A stretch of 64,000 bases of DNA, from the NCBI GenBank assembly GCA_016715795.1, contig JADJXP010000001.1, forward strand, positions 434,001 to 498,000. Reading direction: 5' to 3'. The translations under genes were made by a program, and so were the position numbers. The notes under the pieces were generated by a model that worked only from the letters and a program-made list of their open reading frames with translations, was not told where the DNA came from and made no database searches. Each line of letters begins with the position of its first letter. The stretch's first letter is position 1. Source of the DNA: Chloracidobacterium sp. Lineage in GTDB: Bacteria; Acidobacteriota; Blastocatellia; Pyrinomonadales; Pyrinomonadaceae. Shown piece by piece: positions 17,702 through 25,578 of this stretch.

Positions 17702-18295
17702 TCACGCTCTAGGGCTGATCTTGTCCTCGAGCCAGTTGGTCAGATCCTCGATCGACTCGATATGGACGGGCTTGCCCTGCCACGCCTTGATCGCAAAGAC
17801 GACCAGCATGATCGATGTCACCAGCGTAAAGATGAGGTTGCCGATATTCGCCACGTCAGTTGCCTCGCCGATCACGCCGAGGATCGTCGTGACGATCAGG
17901 ATGCCAATGTGTGCCGCTAGGCCCTGCGCAGCGTGAAACCGCACTTTGGCCTCGCTCTTTGGCACAACGAACAAAATGATGAGGCCGGCGATCAGCCCCA
18001 GGTACCACGGTATGTAGGGCACCGCCGTTAGGACGTTTTCAGGCAGGCCCAGCTTGTCGATTTTTCGGTCCGGCGTCACGACCGGCCCGGCGCTGTACGG
18101 TGCGGGCACCGTCTGGCCGTTGAAAGGCGGTGAATACGGCACGTCCGCGACCGAGAATTTGCGCGTCTGCTCCTCGGTCGAAGCAGGGGGCGGAAACTGA
18201 TGCGTCTCGGCATTCGCTTGCCCAAGCACCTGCGTGGCTCCCACTTTTTCAGGAAACTCAGGATCGAGCGGATTTGTGTCGTACTTTGACGGCAT
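17702..18295 (-). CDS. DUF4870/Tic20-like membrane protein with disordered N-terminus
   Basis: The 197-residue protein has a Pro-rich, probably disordered N-terminal region (1-85) followed by three or four hydrophobic segments from about L-T-A-V-P-Y-I-P-W-Y-L-G-L onward, including the motif K-V-R-F-H-A-A-Q-G-L that is typical of DUF4870-type proteins. The function is unknown. The start codon lies only about 4 nt from the arm of a palindromic repeat and has no SD, so the repeat has replaced whatever leader the gene had, or the true start is internal. Confidence 0.8.
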   Translation of the reverse strand: MPSKYDTNPLDPEFPEKVGATQVLGQANAETHQFPPPASTEEQTRKFSVADVPYSPPFNGQTVPAPYSAGPVVTPDRKIDKLGLPENVLTAVPYIPWYLGLIAGLIILFVVPKSEAKVRFHAAQGLAAHIGILIVTTILGVIGEATDVANIGNLIFTLVTSIMLVVFAIKAWQGKPVHIESIEDLTNWLEDKISPRA

Positions 18296-18298
18296 ATG

Positions 18299-18428
18299 TC
18301 AGAACCGCCTGCGTAAGCGGGCGGCCAGTTTCATAAGTATTCAATTCTACGACGAGAGAAGCGGCATTGTTCGTTAAACGTGTGTGCGGGCCGACGAACT
18401 GGCCGCTCACCTACGCAGGCGGTTCTGG
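18299..18428. repeat. REP/BIME-like inverted repeat, copy B
   Basis: Arms at 18299-18331 and 18395-18428 are inverted copies of the same unit as copies A and C, here with a longer spacer of about 63 bp. The right arm encodes the last four residues (Glu-Pro-Pro-Ala) and the stop codon of aspS. The left arm abuts the start of the DUF4870-like gene. Confidence 0.85.
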
Positions 18429-20222
18429 CTTGATCCCCAACTCTTTTAGCTGTGCGTCATCCACTTCTCCCGGCGAGTCCATCATCAGGTCCTGCGCCGA
18501 AGCCGTCTTTGGGAACGCCATCACGTCGCGGATGTTCTCGGTCCCGCACAGGATCATGCACGTTCGCTCGATGCCCGCGGCAAAACCGCCATGCGGCGGC
18601 GTGCCGTACTCCAACGCATCGAGGAAAAAGCCAAACTGTACGCGAGCCTGCTCGGGCGTCATTCCCAACGCCTTAAAGTTCAGATCCTGTATCTCCTTCT
18701 GATGAATACGTATCGAGCCGCCCGCGCATTCGTAGCCGTTGATAACGGCGTCGTAAGCCTTCGCACGCACGTCGCCGAGCAGGTGATGCTGGGTATCGTC
18801 GTTGACCGCGGTCTTGAACAGCTCCAGGTCCTCGTCCATCGGCGATGTGAAGGGATGATGCGCCGCCATGTATCGGTCCGTCTCTTCGTCGTGCTCGAAC
18901 ATCGGAAACTCGGTCACGATTAGCGGCTCGTAGCGGCTGCGGTCGATCAAACCCTCACGCCGCGCGATCTCATTGCGCAGAGCACCTAGGCTGGCGGCAA
19001 CAACAGACTTCTTTCCGGCAACGATCAGAACGGCGTCGCCTTTCTTGGCTCCGGCTACCGACGCCAACTCTCTGACCTTTACCTCACCGAGCACCTTGAG
19101 CAGAGACGATGACATCTCGTCGCCCAGCTTGATCCATGCCATCGCACCGGCTCCGTAGCGTTTCACGAATTCTTGCAATTCGTCGGTTTGCTTTCGTGAG
19201 TAATCGGCACGACCCGTAACGACGATGCATTTGACCTCGCCGCCGACCGCCAGCGTGTCGGCAAATGGTGCGAAATCGGTGTCATGCAAGGAATCGCTCA
19301 GGTCACACAGTTCCATCCCAAACCGCAGATCGGGCTTGTCGGAACCGTAACGCCGCATCGCCTCGGCATGCGTCAAACGCGGCCATTCTGTCGGTAGTTC
19401 GACATCGATCAGCCGCAGGACGTGATTGAACATCCCTTGCATCTCGCGATAGACGATCTCTCGATTCGGGAATGACATCTCCATGTCGAGCTGCGTAAAT
19501 TCCGGCTGCCGGTCGGCTCGCAGGTCCTCGTCGCGAAAGCATCGCGCGATCTGATAATACTTATCAAACCCCGCTATCATCGTGATCTGCTTGAGAATCT
19601 GGGGCGATTGCGGCAGGGCAAAGAACTTGCCGGTATGAATACGCGACGGCACGATAAAATCGCGTGCCCCCTCAGGCGTGGACTTGAGCAGTATCGGCGT
19701 CTCGATCTCGATAAACCCGCGGCTGTCAAAGTACTCGCGTATCGCCGCCACCGCTTTCGCTCGCATCCTGAGGTTGTGCTGCAGCTGCGGCCGCCTGAGG
19801 TCAAGATAGCGATACTTCAACCGCGTCGATTCGTCGGCAAGCTCTTGTGTGCCAGCCACTTCAAGCTGAAACGGCGGTACCTTCGCATCGTTCAGAATAA
19901 GGATTTCATCCGCGTGGACCTCGATATCGCCGGTCGCGAGCTTTGCGTTGTGGGTTCCCTCGCGTTCAACGACACTACCCTTGACCGCGACCACGAACTC
20001 GCCACGAAGCTCCTTTGCCCGTGCATGCGCCGCTGCATCGGTTTCCTCATTCAACACGACCTGCGTCACGCCCTCGCGGTCGCGCAGATCGACAAACGTC
20101 AACGGGCCAAAATCACGCTTCTTCGCCACCCAGCCCATCAACACGACACGCTGCCCGACATGCTCCATGCGAAGCTCACCGCAGGTGTGCGTTCGTTCGA
20201 GATCTCCTAAAACGTCCAACAT
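18411..20222 (-). CDS. aspS: Aspartyl-tRNA synthetase
   Basis: The 603-residue protein is a bacterial-type AspRS: an OB-fold anticodon-binding domain (R-T-H-T-C-G-E-L-R then G-W-V-A-K-K-R-D-F-G), class II motif 2 (F-R-D-E-D-L-R-A-D-R-Q-P-E-F-T-Q-L-D), the bacterial GAD insertion and class II motif 3 (G-I-E-R). It charges tRNA(Asp), and possibly also tRNA(Asn) if this genome uses GatCAB, which cannot be judged here. It is last in the pyrE-to-aspS run. A terminator-like hairpin with a U-run ends right at its ATG, leaving no SD in front; a GGAG lies inside codons 6-7. The C-terminal E-P-P-A is repeat-derived. Confidence 0.96.
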   Translation of the reverse strand: MLDVLGDLERTHTCGELRMEHVGQRVVLMGWVAKKRDFGPLTFVDLRDREGVTQVVLNEETDAAAHARAKELRGEFVVAVKGSVVEREGTHNAKLATGDIEVHADEILILNDAKVPPFQLEVAGTQELADESTRLKYRYLDLRRPQLQHNLRMRAKAVAAIREYFDSRGFIEIETPILLKSTPEGARDFIVPSRIHTGKFFALPQSPQILKQITMIAGFDKYYQIARCFRDEDLRADRQPEFTQLDMEMSFPNREIVYREMQGMFNHVLRLIDVELPTEWPRLTHAEAMRRYGSDKPDLRFGMELCDLSDSLHDTDFAPFADTLAVGGEVKCIVVTGRADYSRKQTDELQEFVKRYGAGAMAWIKLGDEMSSSLLKVLGEVKVRELASVAGAKKGDAVLIVAGKKSVVAASLGALRNEIARREGLIDRSRYEPLIVTEFPMFEHDEETDRYMAAHHPFTSPMDEDLELFKTAVNDDTQHHLLGDVRAKAYDAVINGYECAGGSIRIHQKEIQDLNFKALGMTPEQARVQFGFFLDALEYGTPPHGGFAAGIERTCMILCGTENIRDVMAFPKTASAQDLMMDSPGEVDDAQLKELGIKPEPPA

Positions 20223-20264
20223 AAAAATAAAAACGCCTTTCGGTTGAGAGACAATCGAAAGGCG
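20222..20264 (-). terminator. Terminator or attenuator hairpin abutting the aspS start codon
   Basis: On the minus strand a perfect 9-bp stem (20264-20256 with 20242-20234) with a 13-nt loop is followed by a U-rich run that reaches the aspS ATG. It could end the uppS-cdsA transcript, in which case aspS needs a promoter overlapping it, or it could attenuate read-through into aspS. I found no T-box-like consensus in the leader. Confidence 0.7.
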
Positions 20265-20326
20265 GAACGCGATCTAAACTGCGTTCACGCCTCACGTATT
20301 ATTGTCGTCAAACCGAACTGCGTTCA

Positions 20327-20448
20327 TCACCGTCGAAGCCCAATGATACTAAAGACGCGAGGCTCGACGCAAACAGCCGTCAGGATAGCTGTGATACCAA
20401 GAAAACGACGGCTTACAATTCAGATTGGCCGTTCTTTTCTTCTGTCAT
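20327..20448 (-). pseudogene. Small membrane-protein ORF between cdsA and aspS, frame broken
   Basis: A GAGGAG ribosome-binding site precedes an ATG at 20448 that opens an 11-codon ORF ending at 20413. Adding a single base at the stop would join it to a second frame (20413-20327) that reads S-R-R-F-L-G-I-T-A-I-L-T-A-V, a plausible transmembrane segment, then ends in G-L-R-R-stop, for about 40 residues in all. It begins 23 nt after cdsA. Either it is an intact small membrane protein with an assembly error, a decayed gene, or the 11-codon ORF is a leader peptide. The peptide has no Asp codons, which does not favour classical attenuation of aspS. Confidence 0.4.
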
Positions 20449-20471
20449 ACAATCTCCTCAAGTAGTCAGGA

Positions 20472-21320
20472 TCAAAAAGCCGCAAAATAATATCGGGCGA
20501 AATAGTAAAGTATCGGCGCTCCAAAGAGCAAGCTGTCCAATCGGTCGAGAAAACCGCCGTGGCCGGGCAGAATGCTCGCGGCATCCTTCGCCCCTGCCCC
20601 GCGCTTGATCGCGCTCTCGCACAGATCGCCGAGTACGCCGACGGCCGCGAGAACGATGGCGAGCGGGATTGAGACTTGGTATGGCATTTCGTGAAGAAAG
20701 GTCAGCGTCGCTAACGCCGCTGCAACAGCAGCGAAGACCAGCCCCGCGACTAGTCCCTCAACGGTCTTCCCGGGCGAGATGGCCGGGGCGAGCTTATGTC
20801 TGCCGAGGGCCCGTCCACCCAAATAGGCCCCAATATCCGACGCAAAAATAACAAGAAAGAAATAGCCAAGCAGGAAAGTTGATAGTCGGGGGCGATGCTC
20901 AAAGCCAATCCGTACCGCCACGAGGAAACCACCGAGTAACGCAATATAGACTACGCCCAGCAGCGTCACACCGATGCCGGTAAGCATCTTCGAAAATTCC
21001 GCACGAAAGCGGAATGCCTGCGTTATCAACAGAATGATCACGATCGTCGCGACTGTCGCGATCAGCAGGTCAGGAGCATTCGCCGGCGCATCAAACAGAA
21101 AGCCGACAAACAACGCCGCCGAGCCAAGATACCCGACAGCCGCATCGGCCTTAAGTTCCATTTTCTTGGTGAGCGAATAGAACTCGAACAGGCCGGCACC
21201 GAGGGCAAAAGCCGCGACCGCAACAAACAGCCAGACTGCCTCGCGCCACCAAAGCGGCAGGATGATCGCGGCGATCACGATCGGCAAGGCAATAAGGGCT
21301 GTTAATACTCGTGTCTTCAC
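20472..21320 (-). CDS. cdsA: Phosphatidate cytidylyltransferase
   Basis: CdsA makes CDP-diacylglycerol from phosphatidate and CTP in the inner membrane. The 282-residue protein has about eight hydrophobic segments and the CDP-DAG synthase signature near the C-terminus (S-A-I-K-R-G-A-G-A-K-D, then P-G-H-G-G-F-L-D-R-L-D-S), as well as S-D-I-G-A-Y-L-G-G-R and S-P-G-K-T-V-E-G. It lies 72 bp after uppS, separated from it by a palindromic repeat. The uppS-cdsA pairing is widely conserved in bacteria. Confidence 0.95.
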   Translation of the reverse strand: MKTRVLTALIALPIVIAAIILPLWWREAVWLFVAVAAFALGAGLFEFYSLTKKMELKADAAVGYLGSAALFVGFLFDAPANAPDLLIATVATIVIILLITQAFRFRAEFSKMLTGIGVTLLGVVYIALLGGFLVAVRIGFEHRPRLSTFLLGYFFLVIFASDIGAYLGGRALGRHKLAPAISPGKTVEGLVAGLVFAAVAAALATLTFLHEMPYQVSIPLAIVLAAVGVLGDLCESAIKRGAGAKDAASILPGHGGFLDRLDSLLFGAPILYYFARYYFAAF

Positions 21321-21334
21321 TGCCTGGTTCTTTC

Positions 21335-21400
21335 CAACAGGATAAACAGGATGGACAAGATAAGAACGTCCTGTTGATCCTGTTTATCCTGTCTATCCTT
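21335..21400. repeat. ACAGGATAAACAGGAT-type palindromic element between uppS and cdsA
   Basis: A 16-bp perfect inverted repeat (21337-21352 with 21377-21392) surrounds a 24-bp centre, and extra partial copies of the CCTGT unit lie on either side. The element contains the uppS stop codon and its last few codons. Very similar palindromes are dispersed in many environmental bacterial genomes; this is from memory and not checked. Confidence 0.8.
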
Positions 21401-22178
21401 TTTGACTGTCCACCCCGCCATAGCGGCGGTCGCGTTTCTGATAGTCAATCACCGCCTCAAACACCTGCGGCCGGCGAAAATCCGGAAACAGCACCGGCGT
21501 CACGTAGATCTCGCTATACGCGAGCTGCCACAGCAGGAAATTCGAGATGCGAAATTCGCCGCTCGTGCGTATCAGCAGATCGACCTCGGGCAGGTTCCAC
21601 GTGTATAGGTTGCGGGCGATGTCCTCTTCCCTGAGATGGTCGATCACGTCGTTTCGCCGCTCGATGTCCTGATAAGCCAATATCGCCGCTCGCACGATCT
21701 CGGCCCGGCCGCCGTAATTTAGCGCGACGCACATCGTCATGCCGTCGTTGCGAAAAGTCTTCTGCTCCGCCGCATGTATCTCGTCCTGAACATCCGGCGG
21801 CAGTGCATATCGGTCACCGATCGCCTGAAACTTGAGATTGTTCGCATGAACCTCTCTTAATTCAGATCGGATGAACCGTTTCAGCATGCGCATCAGCCCG
21901 GCGATCTCGGTCTTCGGCCGTTTCCAATTCTCGGTAGAGAATGCGTAAAGCGTCACCGCCCTTACGCCGAGCCTCGCGCAAGTATCGACAATAGACCGTA
22001 CCGAATCAGCACCGGCGCGGTGGCCAAATATGCGGGGTTTGCCGCGCTGCTTTGCCCAGCGGCCGTTGCCGTCCATGATGACGGCGATATGAGCCGGAAC
22101 CCGTTCCGGGTCGATCGCAGCCAGCAGCTTGCCCTCGGCCGAGTTCGGTTTGATGATGCCCTCAAAGTCCTTGAACAT
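21393..22178 (-). CDS. uppS: Isoprenyl transferase (undecaprenyl diphosphate synthase)
   Basis: UppS condenses isopentenyl diphosphate units onto farnesyl diphosphate to make the C55 carrier for peptidoglycan and other glycans. The 261-residue protein has the catalytic motif I-M-D-G-N-G-R-W-A with D36, then G-H-R-A-G, the F-S-T-E-N-W-x-R-P motif, and L-L-I-R-T-S-G-E-F-R-I-S-N-F-L-L-W-Q near the C-terminus. The last residues (Ser-Gln-Lys-Gly) and stop come from the adjoining palindromic repeat. Confidence 0.95.
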   Translation of the reverse strand: MFKDFEGIIKPNSAEGKLLAAIDPERVPAHIAVIMDGNGRWAKQRGKPRIFGHRAGADSVRSIVDTCARLGVRAVTLYAFSTENWKRPKTEIAGLMRMLKRFIRSELREVHANNLKFQAIGDRYALPPDVQDEIHAAEQKTFRNDGMTMCVALNYGGRAEIVRAAILAYQDIERRNDVIDHLREEDIARNLYTWNLPEVDLLIRTSGEFRISNFLLWQLAYSEIYVTPVLFPDFRRPQVFEAVIDYQKRDRRYGGVDSQKG

Positions 22179-22181
22179 TCT

Positions 22182-22478
22182 TCAGGTCTTGCGTCGCTGT
22201 GAACTTACGATCGCGTCGCGGTTCACCGGCCCATAGATATGCGGATAGATCTCGTTCGCCGTCGAGGCCTCATTCACCACCCTCGACATCAGCCGATCGG
22301 TTTCAATGGCCAACACGACGATCTCATCTGTCCCTGCGTAATAGCGTTTGATCACAACCTCGACCTGGTCCTCAAAACTGCAGTGAATAAACCCTTCGGT
22401 CTCAAGGCTCCGTGCGGCATACAGTTCCGTATCGAACGGCGCCCAGTTTTCCGGTAAAACAATATGATAAATGAGCAT
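22182..22478 (-). CDS. DUF952 domain protein
   Basis: The 98-residue protein matches DUF952: it opens with I-Y-H-I-V, has the core G-F-I-H-C-S and ends with P-H-I-Y-G-P-V-N. Members of the family have no settled function. It sits 3 nt from uppS and 4 nt from truA in the same orientation, so it is certainly within the operon. Confidence 0.88.
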   Translation of the reverse strand: MLIYHIVLPENWAPFDTELYAARSLETEGFIHCSFEDQVEVVIKRYYAGTDEIVVLAIETDRLMSRVVNEASTANEIYPHIYGPVNRDAIVSSQRRKT

Positions 22479-22482
22479 CGGC

Positions 22483-23238
22483 CTAGTCGTAATCGACCTG
22501 CAACAGTGTCAAGCCCTGCGCCGGTGCCGTTTTACCTGCAAGGTCACGATTTCCTGTGATAATGGCCGTCTGAATTGTATCAAAATCCTTTTCGCCCCGT
22601 CCGACCTCGATCAGCGTGCCGGCAATGCATCGCACCATGTATCGTAAAAAGCCTGTCCCGCAAACGCGCAACTCGATCATCACGCCTTGCGCGGCATCGT
22701 CCCACAGCGAATCGACGCTCATATCGAGTATCGTCCTGACGCGGCTCTCGCCGTCCGAGCGTGCCGACGAGAACGCCGTCCAATCGTGCTCGCCGAGGAA
22801 CAACCTCACTGCCTCGCTCATTCGCCCCACATCGAGCGGCTTGCTTTCAAAATGAGCAAATCGCCGCCAGAACGGCGACATCACCGGTGCATTGACGATG
22901 CGATACACATAGGTCTTCTTCTTTGCGGAGAACCGCGCATGAAAATCGTCATCCACCTCGTCACACGTCATCACACGAATATCACGCCAGAGATTGCCGT
23001 TGATCGCGGAGCGCAGCTTTTCCGCTGTAAACTTGCCGTCCGGCAGATGAACATTTGCCACCTGTCCTGCCGCATGAACGCCCGCATCCGTCCGCCCTGA
23101 ACCATTTACTGACACCTCAGTATCTACGAGCATCCCGATGACACGCTCAAGCTCGCCCTGGATCGTGCGGTCATTCTCCTGCACCTGCCACCCGTGAAAG
23201 TCGGTGCCGTCGTATTGGATCAGGAGCTTGAAATTCAT
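22483..23238 (-). CDS. truA: tRNA pseudouridine(38-40) synthase
   Basis: TruA makes pseudouridine at positions 38-40 of the tRNA anticodon stem. The 251-residue protein has the family start Y-D-G-T-D-F-H-G-W-Q and the catalytic aspartate D51 in G-S-G-R-T-D-A-G-V-H-A. The C-terminal V-C-G-T-G-F-L-R-Y-M-V-R is also typical. Its start overlaps the stop of the ASCH gene by 4 nt. Confidence 0.96.
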   Translation of the reverse strand: MNFKLLIQYDGTDFHGWQVQENDRTIQGELERVIGMLVDTEVSVNGSGRTDAGVHAAGQVANVHLPDGKFTAEKLRSAINGNLWRDIRVMTCDEVDDDFHARFSAKKKTYVYRIVNAPVMSPFWRRFAHFESKPLDVGRMSEAVRLFLGEHDWTAFSSARSDGESRVRTILDMSVDSLWDDAAQGVMIELRVCGTGFLRYMVRCIAGTLIEVGRGEKDFDTIQTAIITGNRDLAGKTAPAQGLTLLQVDYD

Positions 23239-23705
23239 CGCTTATACAACAATCGAAATTGCTCGCAGCAGACGATTGCTTGATCGTCAAAAGCGAACCC
23301 GAGCTGTTTAGCCTCGCGTTCATAATAGTCGCGATGAACGGCACGCCAATACTCCAGCGACAGATCGCCCTCGCCCTCAAGTGCCGCAAATTCCGCCGTT
23401 ACATCGCAAAACCGGACATGATCGATCTCGGTCGTCTGCAGCACGCACTTTGGCTCTCCGTGAAAGTCCGTAACGACACTATGACCGCCGACAATCGGTG
23501 CGTCGTCCGGTCTGATCTCGTTGGTTTTCAACAAGCTGGCCGTCGCAAGCTTCTTTCCGGCGAGCACCAGTGCCGTCAGCTCATCAGCCATCGCGGCCGA
23601 ATTGCCGAAATACCAAACCTGATACGGCTCATCGAGATCGACTGAGTACAAGTCGCAAAAATCCGCCCAAAACTGCTTGACCTGATCCGAAACAGACTTT
23701 GTCAT
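23235..23705 (-). CDS. ASCH domain protein
   Basis: The 156-residue protein has the ASCH fold signature: W-Y-F-G-N-S, then A-L-V-L-A-G-K-K-L-A-T-A-S-L, and V-V-T-D-F-H-G-E-P-K-C-V-L-Q-T-T-E-I. ASCH proteins bind or process RNA or modified nucleosides; the YqfB type is an N4-acetylcytidine amidohydrolase. The start is set at the internal ATG because it overlaps the pyrE stop by 4 nt (ATGA), which suggests translational coupling. Confidence 0.88.
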   Translation of the reverse strand: MTKSVSDQVKQFWADFCDLYSVDLDEPYQVWYFGNSAAMADELTALVLAGKKLATASLLKTNEIRPDDAPIVGGHSVVTDFHGEPKCVLQTTEIDHVRFCDVTAEFAALEGEGDLSLEYWRAVHRDYYEREAKQLGFAFDDQAIVCCEQFRLLYKR

Positions 23706-24289
23706 GGCCGTGGGGCGGACGTTGTCCGGCTGCCTGGCTTGATCAGCGTATCGCCGCGTTCGCACATCGGGCAAGCGTCATGCGTATAAGCCGGCACATC
23801 GAGACAGACAAGCGAAATACGTGGAACACGGACATCCGCCGCACCGTTCGACCGGTCGATGATCGACGCTGCTGCAACAGTCTTACCGCCGTTAGCCTCC
23901 AATGCGGCGATGCACTCGCGAGTCGAACCGCCGGTCGTTATAACATCCTCGACCACGAGAATGCGCGTCCCATCGGCGAGCGAAAAGCCCCGCCGCAGGG
24001 TCATCTCGCCGTGCTGTCGCTCGGTCCAGATAAACGGCACGCCCAACGCCTGAGCGACCGCGAATCCGATCACCAGCCCGCCGATCGCCGGCGAAGCGAC
24101 CGTATCAAACTCCGCATCACCAAATTGCCTCGCTATCGCATCACCAAACCTAGCCGCGTCCGCCGGATGCTGCAAGGCCAACGCGCATTGCAGATATTTT
24201 GGACTGTGCAGTCCGCTCGACAGGACAAAATGCCCCTCGAGCAGTGCGTTTGTCGAGCGAAAATGCTCAAGTATCTCGGTTTGGTCCAC
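23702..24289 (-). CDS. pyrE: Orotate phosphoribosyltransferase
   Basis: PyrE joins orotate and PRPP to make orotidine 5'-phosphate in pyrimidine synthesis. The 195-residue protein shows the PRPP-binding loop I-L-V-V-E-D-V-I-T-T-G-G-S-T at about 115-128, and F-V-L-S-S-G-L-H-S-P-K-Y near residue 22. The C-terminal C-P-M-C-E-R-G motif is seen in a subset of bacterial enzymes. It appears to be the first gene of the leftward run ending in aspS. Confidence 0.95.
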   Translation of the reverse strand: MDQTEILEHFRSTNALLEGHFVLSSGLHSPKYLQCALALQHPADAARFGDAIARQFGDAEFDTVASPAIGGLVIGFAVAQALGVPFIWTERQHGEMTLRRGFSLADGTRILVVEDVITTGGSTRECIAALEANGGKTVAAASIIDRSNGAADVRVPRISLVCLDVPAYTHDACPMCERGDTLIKPGSRTTSAPRP

Positions 24290-24332
24290 GATTGTTTACC
24301 TGTCGAACTGTAACGGCTAATATAAACGATAG

Positions 24333-25154
24333 ATGACGCCGCACTCAAACCTCATCTCCGATTCGATGCTGATCAGCGAGACCGTGTCGCTGCTTCGCTC
24401 GTTCGGCGGGCGAGCGTCGGCTGTGAGCATCGTCGATTTTGTTATGCGCATCCGTCGGCCTGACCCGATGCTGGCCCGAATACTGGTTACAGACCTGATC
24501 GATCGCGACCCCCGGCTCACCTTAAATGGTGACACAGTTGAGCTTGCCGAGGCAGCATTCGACGAGCGTGGCCTTGCCGAAACGGACTATGTCGTTTTTG
24601 ACCTCGAGACCACCGGCTCAAAAGCGCCGCCCTGCCGAATCATCGAGATAGGCGCCTATCGCATATCGAACGGTGAGCTCGCTGGCGAATTTCATTCACT
24701 TATCAATCCCGAAATGCCGATCCCGGAGTTCATCCACCGGCTGACGCGTATTGACGATGCGATGGTCGCGAACGCACCGGTGTTCGCTGACGTAGCCAAC
24801 GACTTGCTTGAATTCGTCGGCGACTCGGTCCTAGTCGCACACAACTCAGGCTTTGATATGCGGTTTCTCAACCACGAGATATCGCTCGTGTATCCCGAAA
24901 TGCGTCTCGCAAATCCGTGCCTATGCACGGTGCAGCTTTCACGTCGCCTGGTGCCCGAAACCGACAATCACAAGCTCAAGACGGTCGCCGAATTCTATAA
25001 CATCGACCTAACGAACCATCACCGCGCGAGCGCCGACGCCTTTGCGACCGCACACATTTTCTTGAATCTTCTCACACGCCTGCACGACGGTGGCGTCACC
25101 GGCCTCGGCCAAGTGCGGCGGATGAGTTCGCGAAAGAACCGCTATGTCAGATAA
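24333..25154 (+). CDS. DnaQ-like 3'-5' exonuclease (DEDDh) with N-terminal helical domain
   Basis: The 273-residue protein has an N-terminal helical domain (about 1-80) and a DEDDh exonuclease domain. Exo I is V-F-D-L-E-T-T-G-S with D90 and E92. Exo II is V-A-H-N-S-G-F-D-M-R-F-L. Exo III is H-R-A-S-A-D-A-F-A-T. The fold is that of the DNA polymerase III epsilon subunit. It lacks UvrC/Cho fusion and polymerase-binding features I can name, so its partner is unknown. It overlaps queF by 11 nt. Confidence 0.9.
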   Translation: MTPHSNLISDSMLISETVSLLRSFGGRASAVSIVDFVMRIRRPDPMLARILVTDLIDRDPRLTLNGDTVELAEAAFDERGLAETDYVVFDLETTGSKAPPCRIIEIGAYRISNGELAGEFHSLINPEMPIPEFIHRLTRIDDAMVANAPVFADVANDLLEFVGDSVLVAHNSGFDMRFLNHEISLVYPEMRLANPCLCTVQLSRRLVPETDNHKLKTVAEFYNIDLTNHHRASADAFATAHIFLNLLTRLHDGGVTGLGQVRRMSSRKNRYVR

Positions 25155-25572
25155 GACAGCCGCAACGCCCGCCAACGCACAGGGCCTCGAAATTTGCTCC
25201 ACGCCGCGAGAGGAAATGGACCTTTTCCCGCTCGATACTTTTGCCTACGAATTTCCCGGCAAAGAGATATGGGTTGAATTCGAAATGCCCGAGTTCACTG
25301 CGATCTGCCCGTTCTCGGACTTCCCCGATTTCGCCGTGATCCGCCTCAAATACGTTCCCAGTAAGCTCTGCATCGAGCTAAAAAGCCTCAAGCTCTACAT
25401 CAATTCGTTCCGCGACATCAAGGTCTTTCACGAACACGTCGTCAACATCATCCTCGAGGATTTCGTCGCGGCATGCGACCCGCTAAAGGTCGAGATCGAG
25501 GGCGACTTTCACGTGCGCGGCAACATAAAAACGAAGGTCCGTTCCAATTACGAATTAGGAATTACGAATTAG
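25144..25572 (+). CDS. queF: NADPH-dependent preQ0 reductase (7-cyano-7-deazaguanine reductase)
   Basis: QueF reduces preQ0 to preQ1 in queuosine synthesis. This is the short, unimodular form of 142 residues, with catalytic C55 in F-T-A-I-C-P-F-S-D-F-P-D-F-A and D62, and the motif E-L-K-S-L-K-L-Y with an F-R-D-x-x-x-F-H-E. The usual C-P-V-T-G is C-P-F-S-D here. The final nine residues (N-Y-E-L-G-I-T-N and neighbours) and the stop are encoded by an AT-rich repeat, so they are unlikely to be native. Confidence 0.93.
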   Translation: MSDKTAATPANAQGLEICSTPREEMDLFPLDTFAYEFPGKEIWVEFEMPEFTAICPFSDFPDFAVIRLKYVPSKLCIELKSLKLYINSFRDIKVFHEHVVNIILEDFVAACDPLKVEIEGDFHVRGNIKTKVRSNYELGITN

Positions 25573-25578
25573 GAATTG
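25545..25578. repeat. Left AT-rich repeat flanking the IVP-like gene
   Basis: Two direct copies of a 14-bp unit (AATTACGAATTAGG) lie here. The inverse of the same unit occurs at 25928-25970 on the other side of the four-helix-bundle gene. This copy supplies the end of queF. Confidence 0.85.

Noticed and set aside
20265..20471. T-box or other aminoacyl-tRNA riboswitch upstream of aspS
   Set aside because: I looked on the minus strand for the T-box consensus and a specifier loop and did not find them. Only the hairpin and the small ORF are supported.
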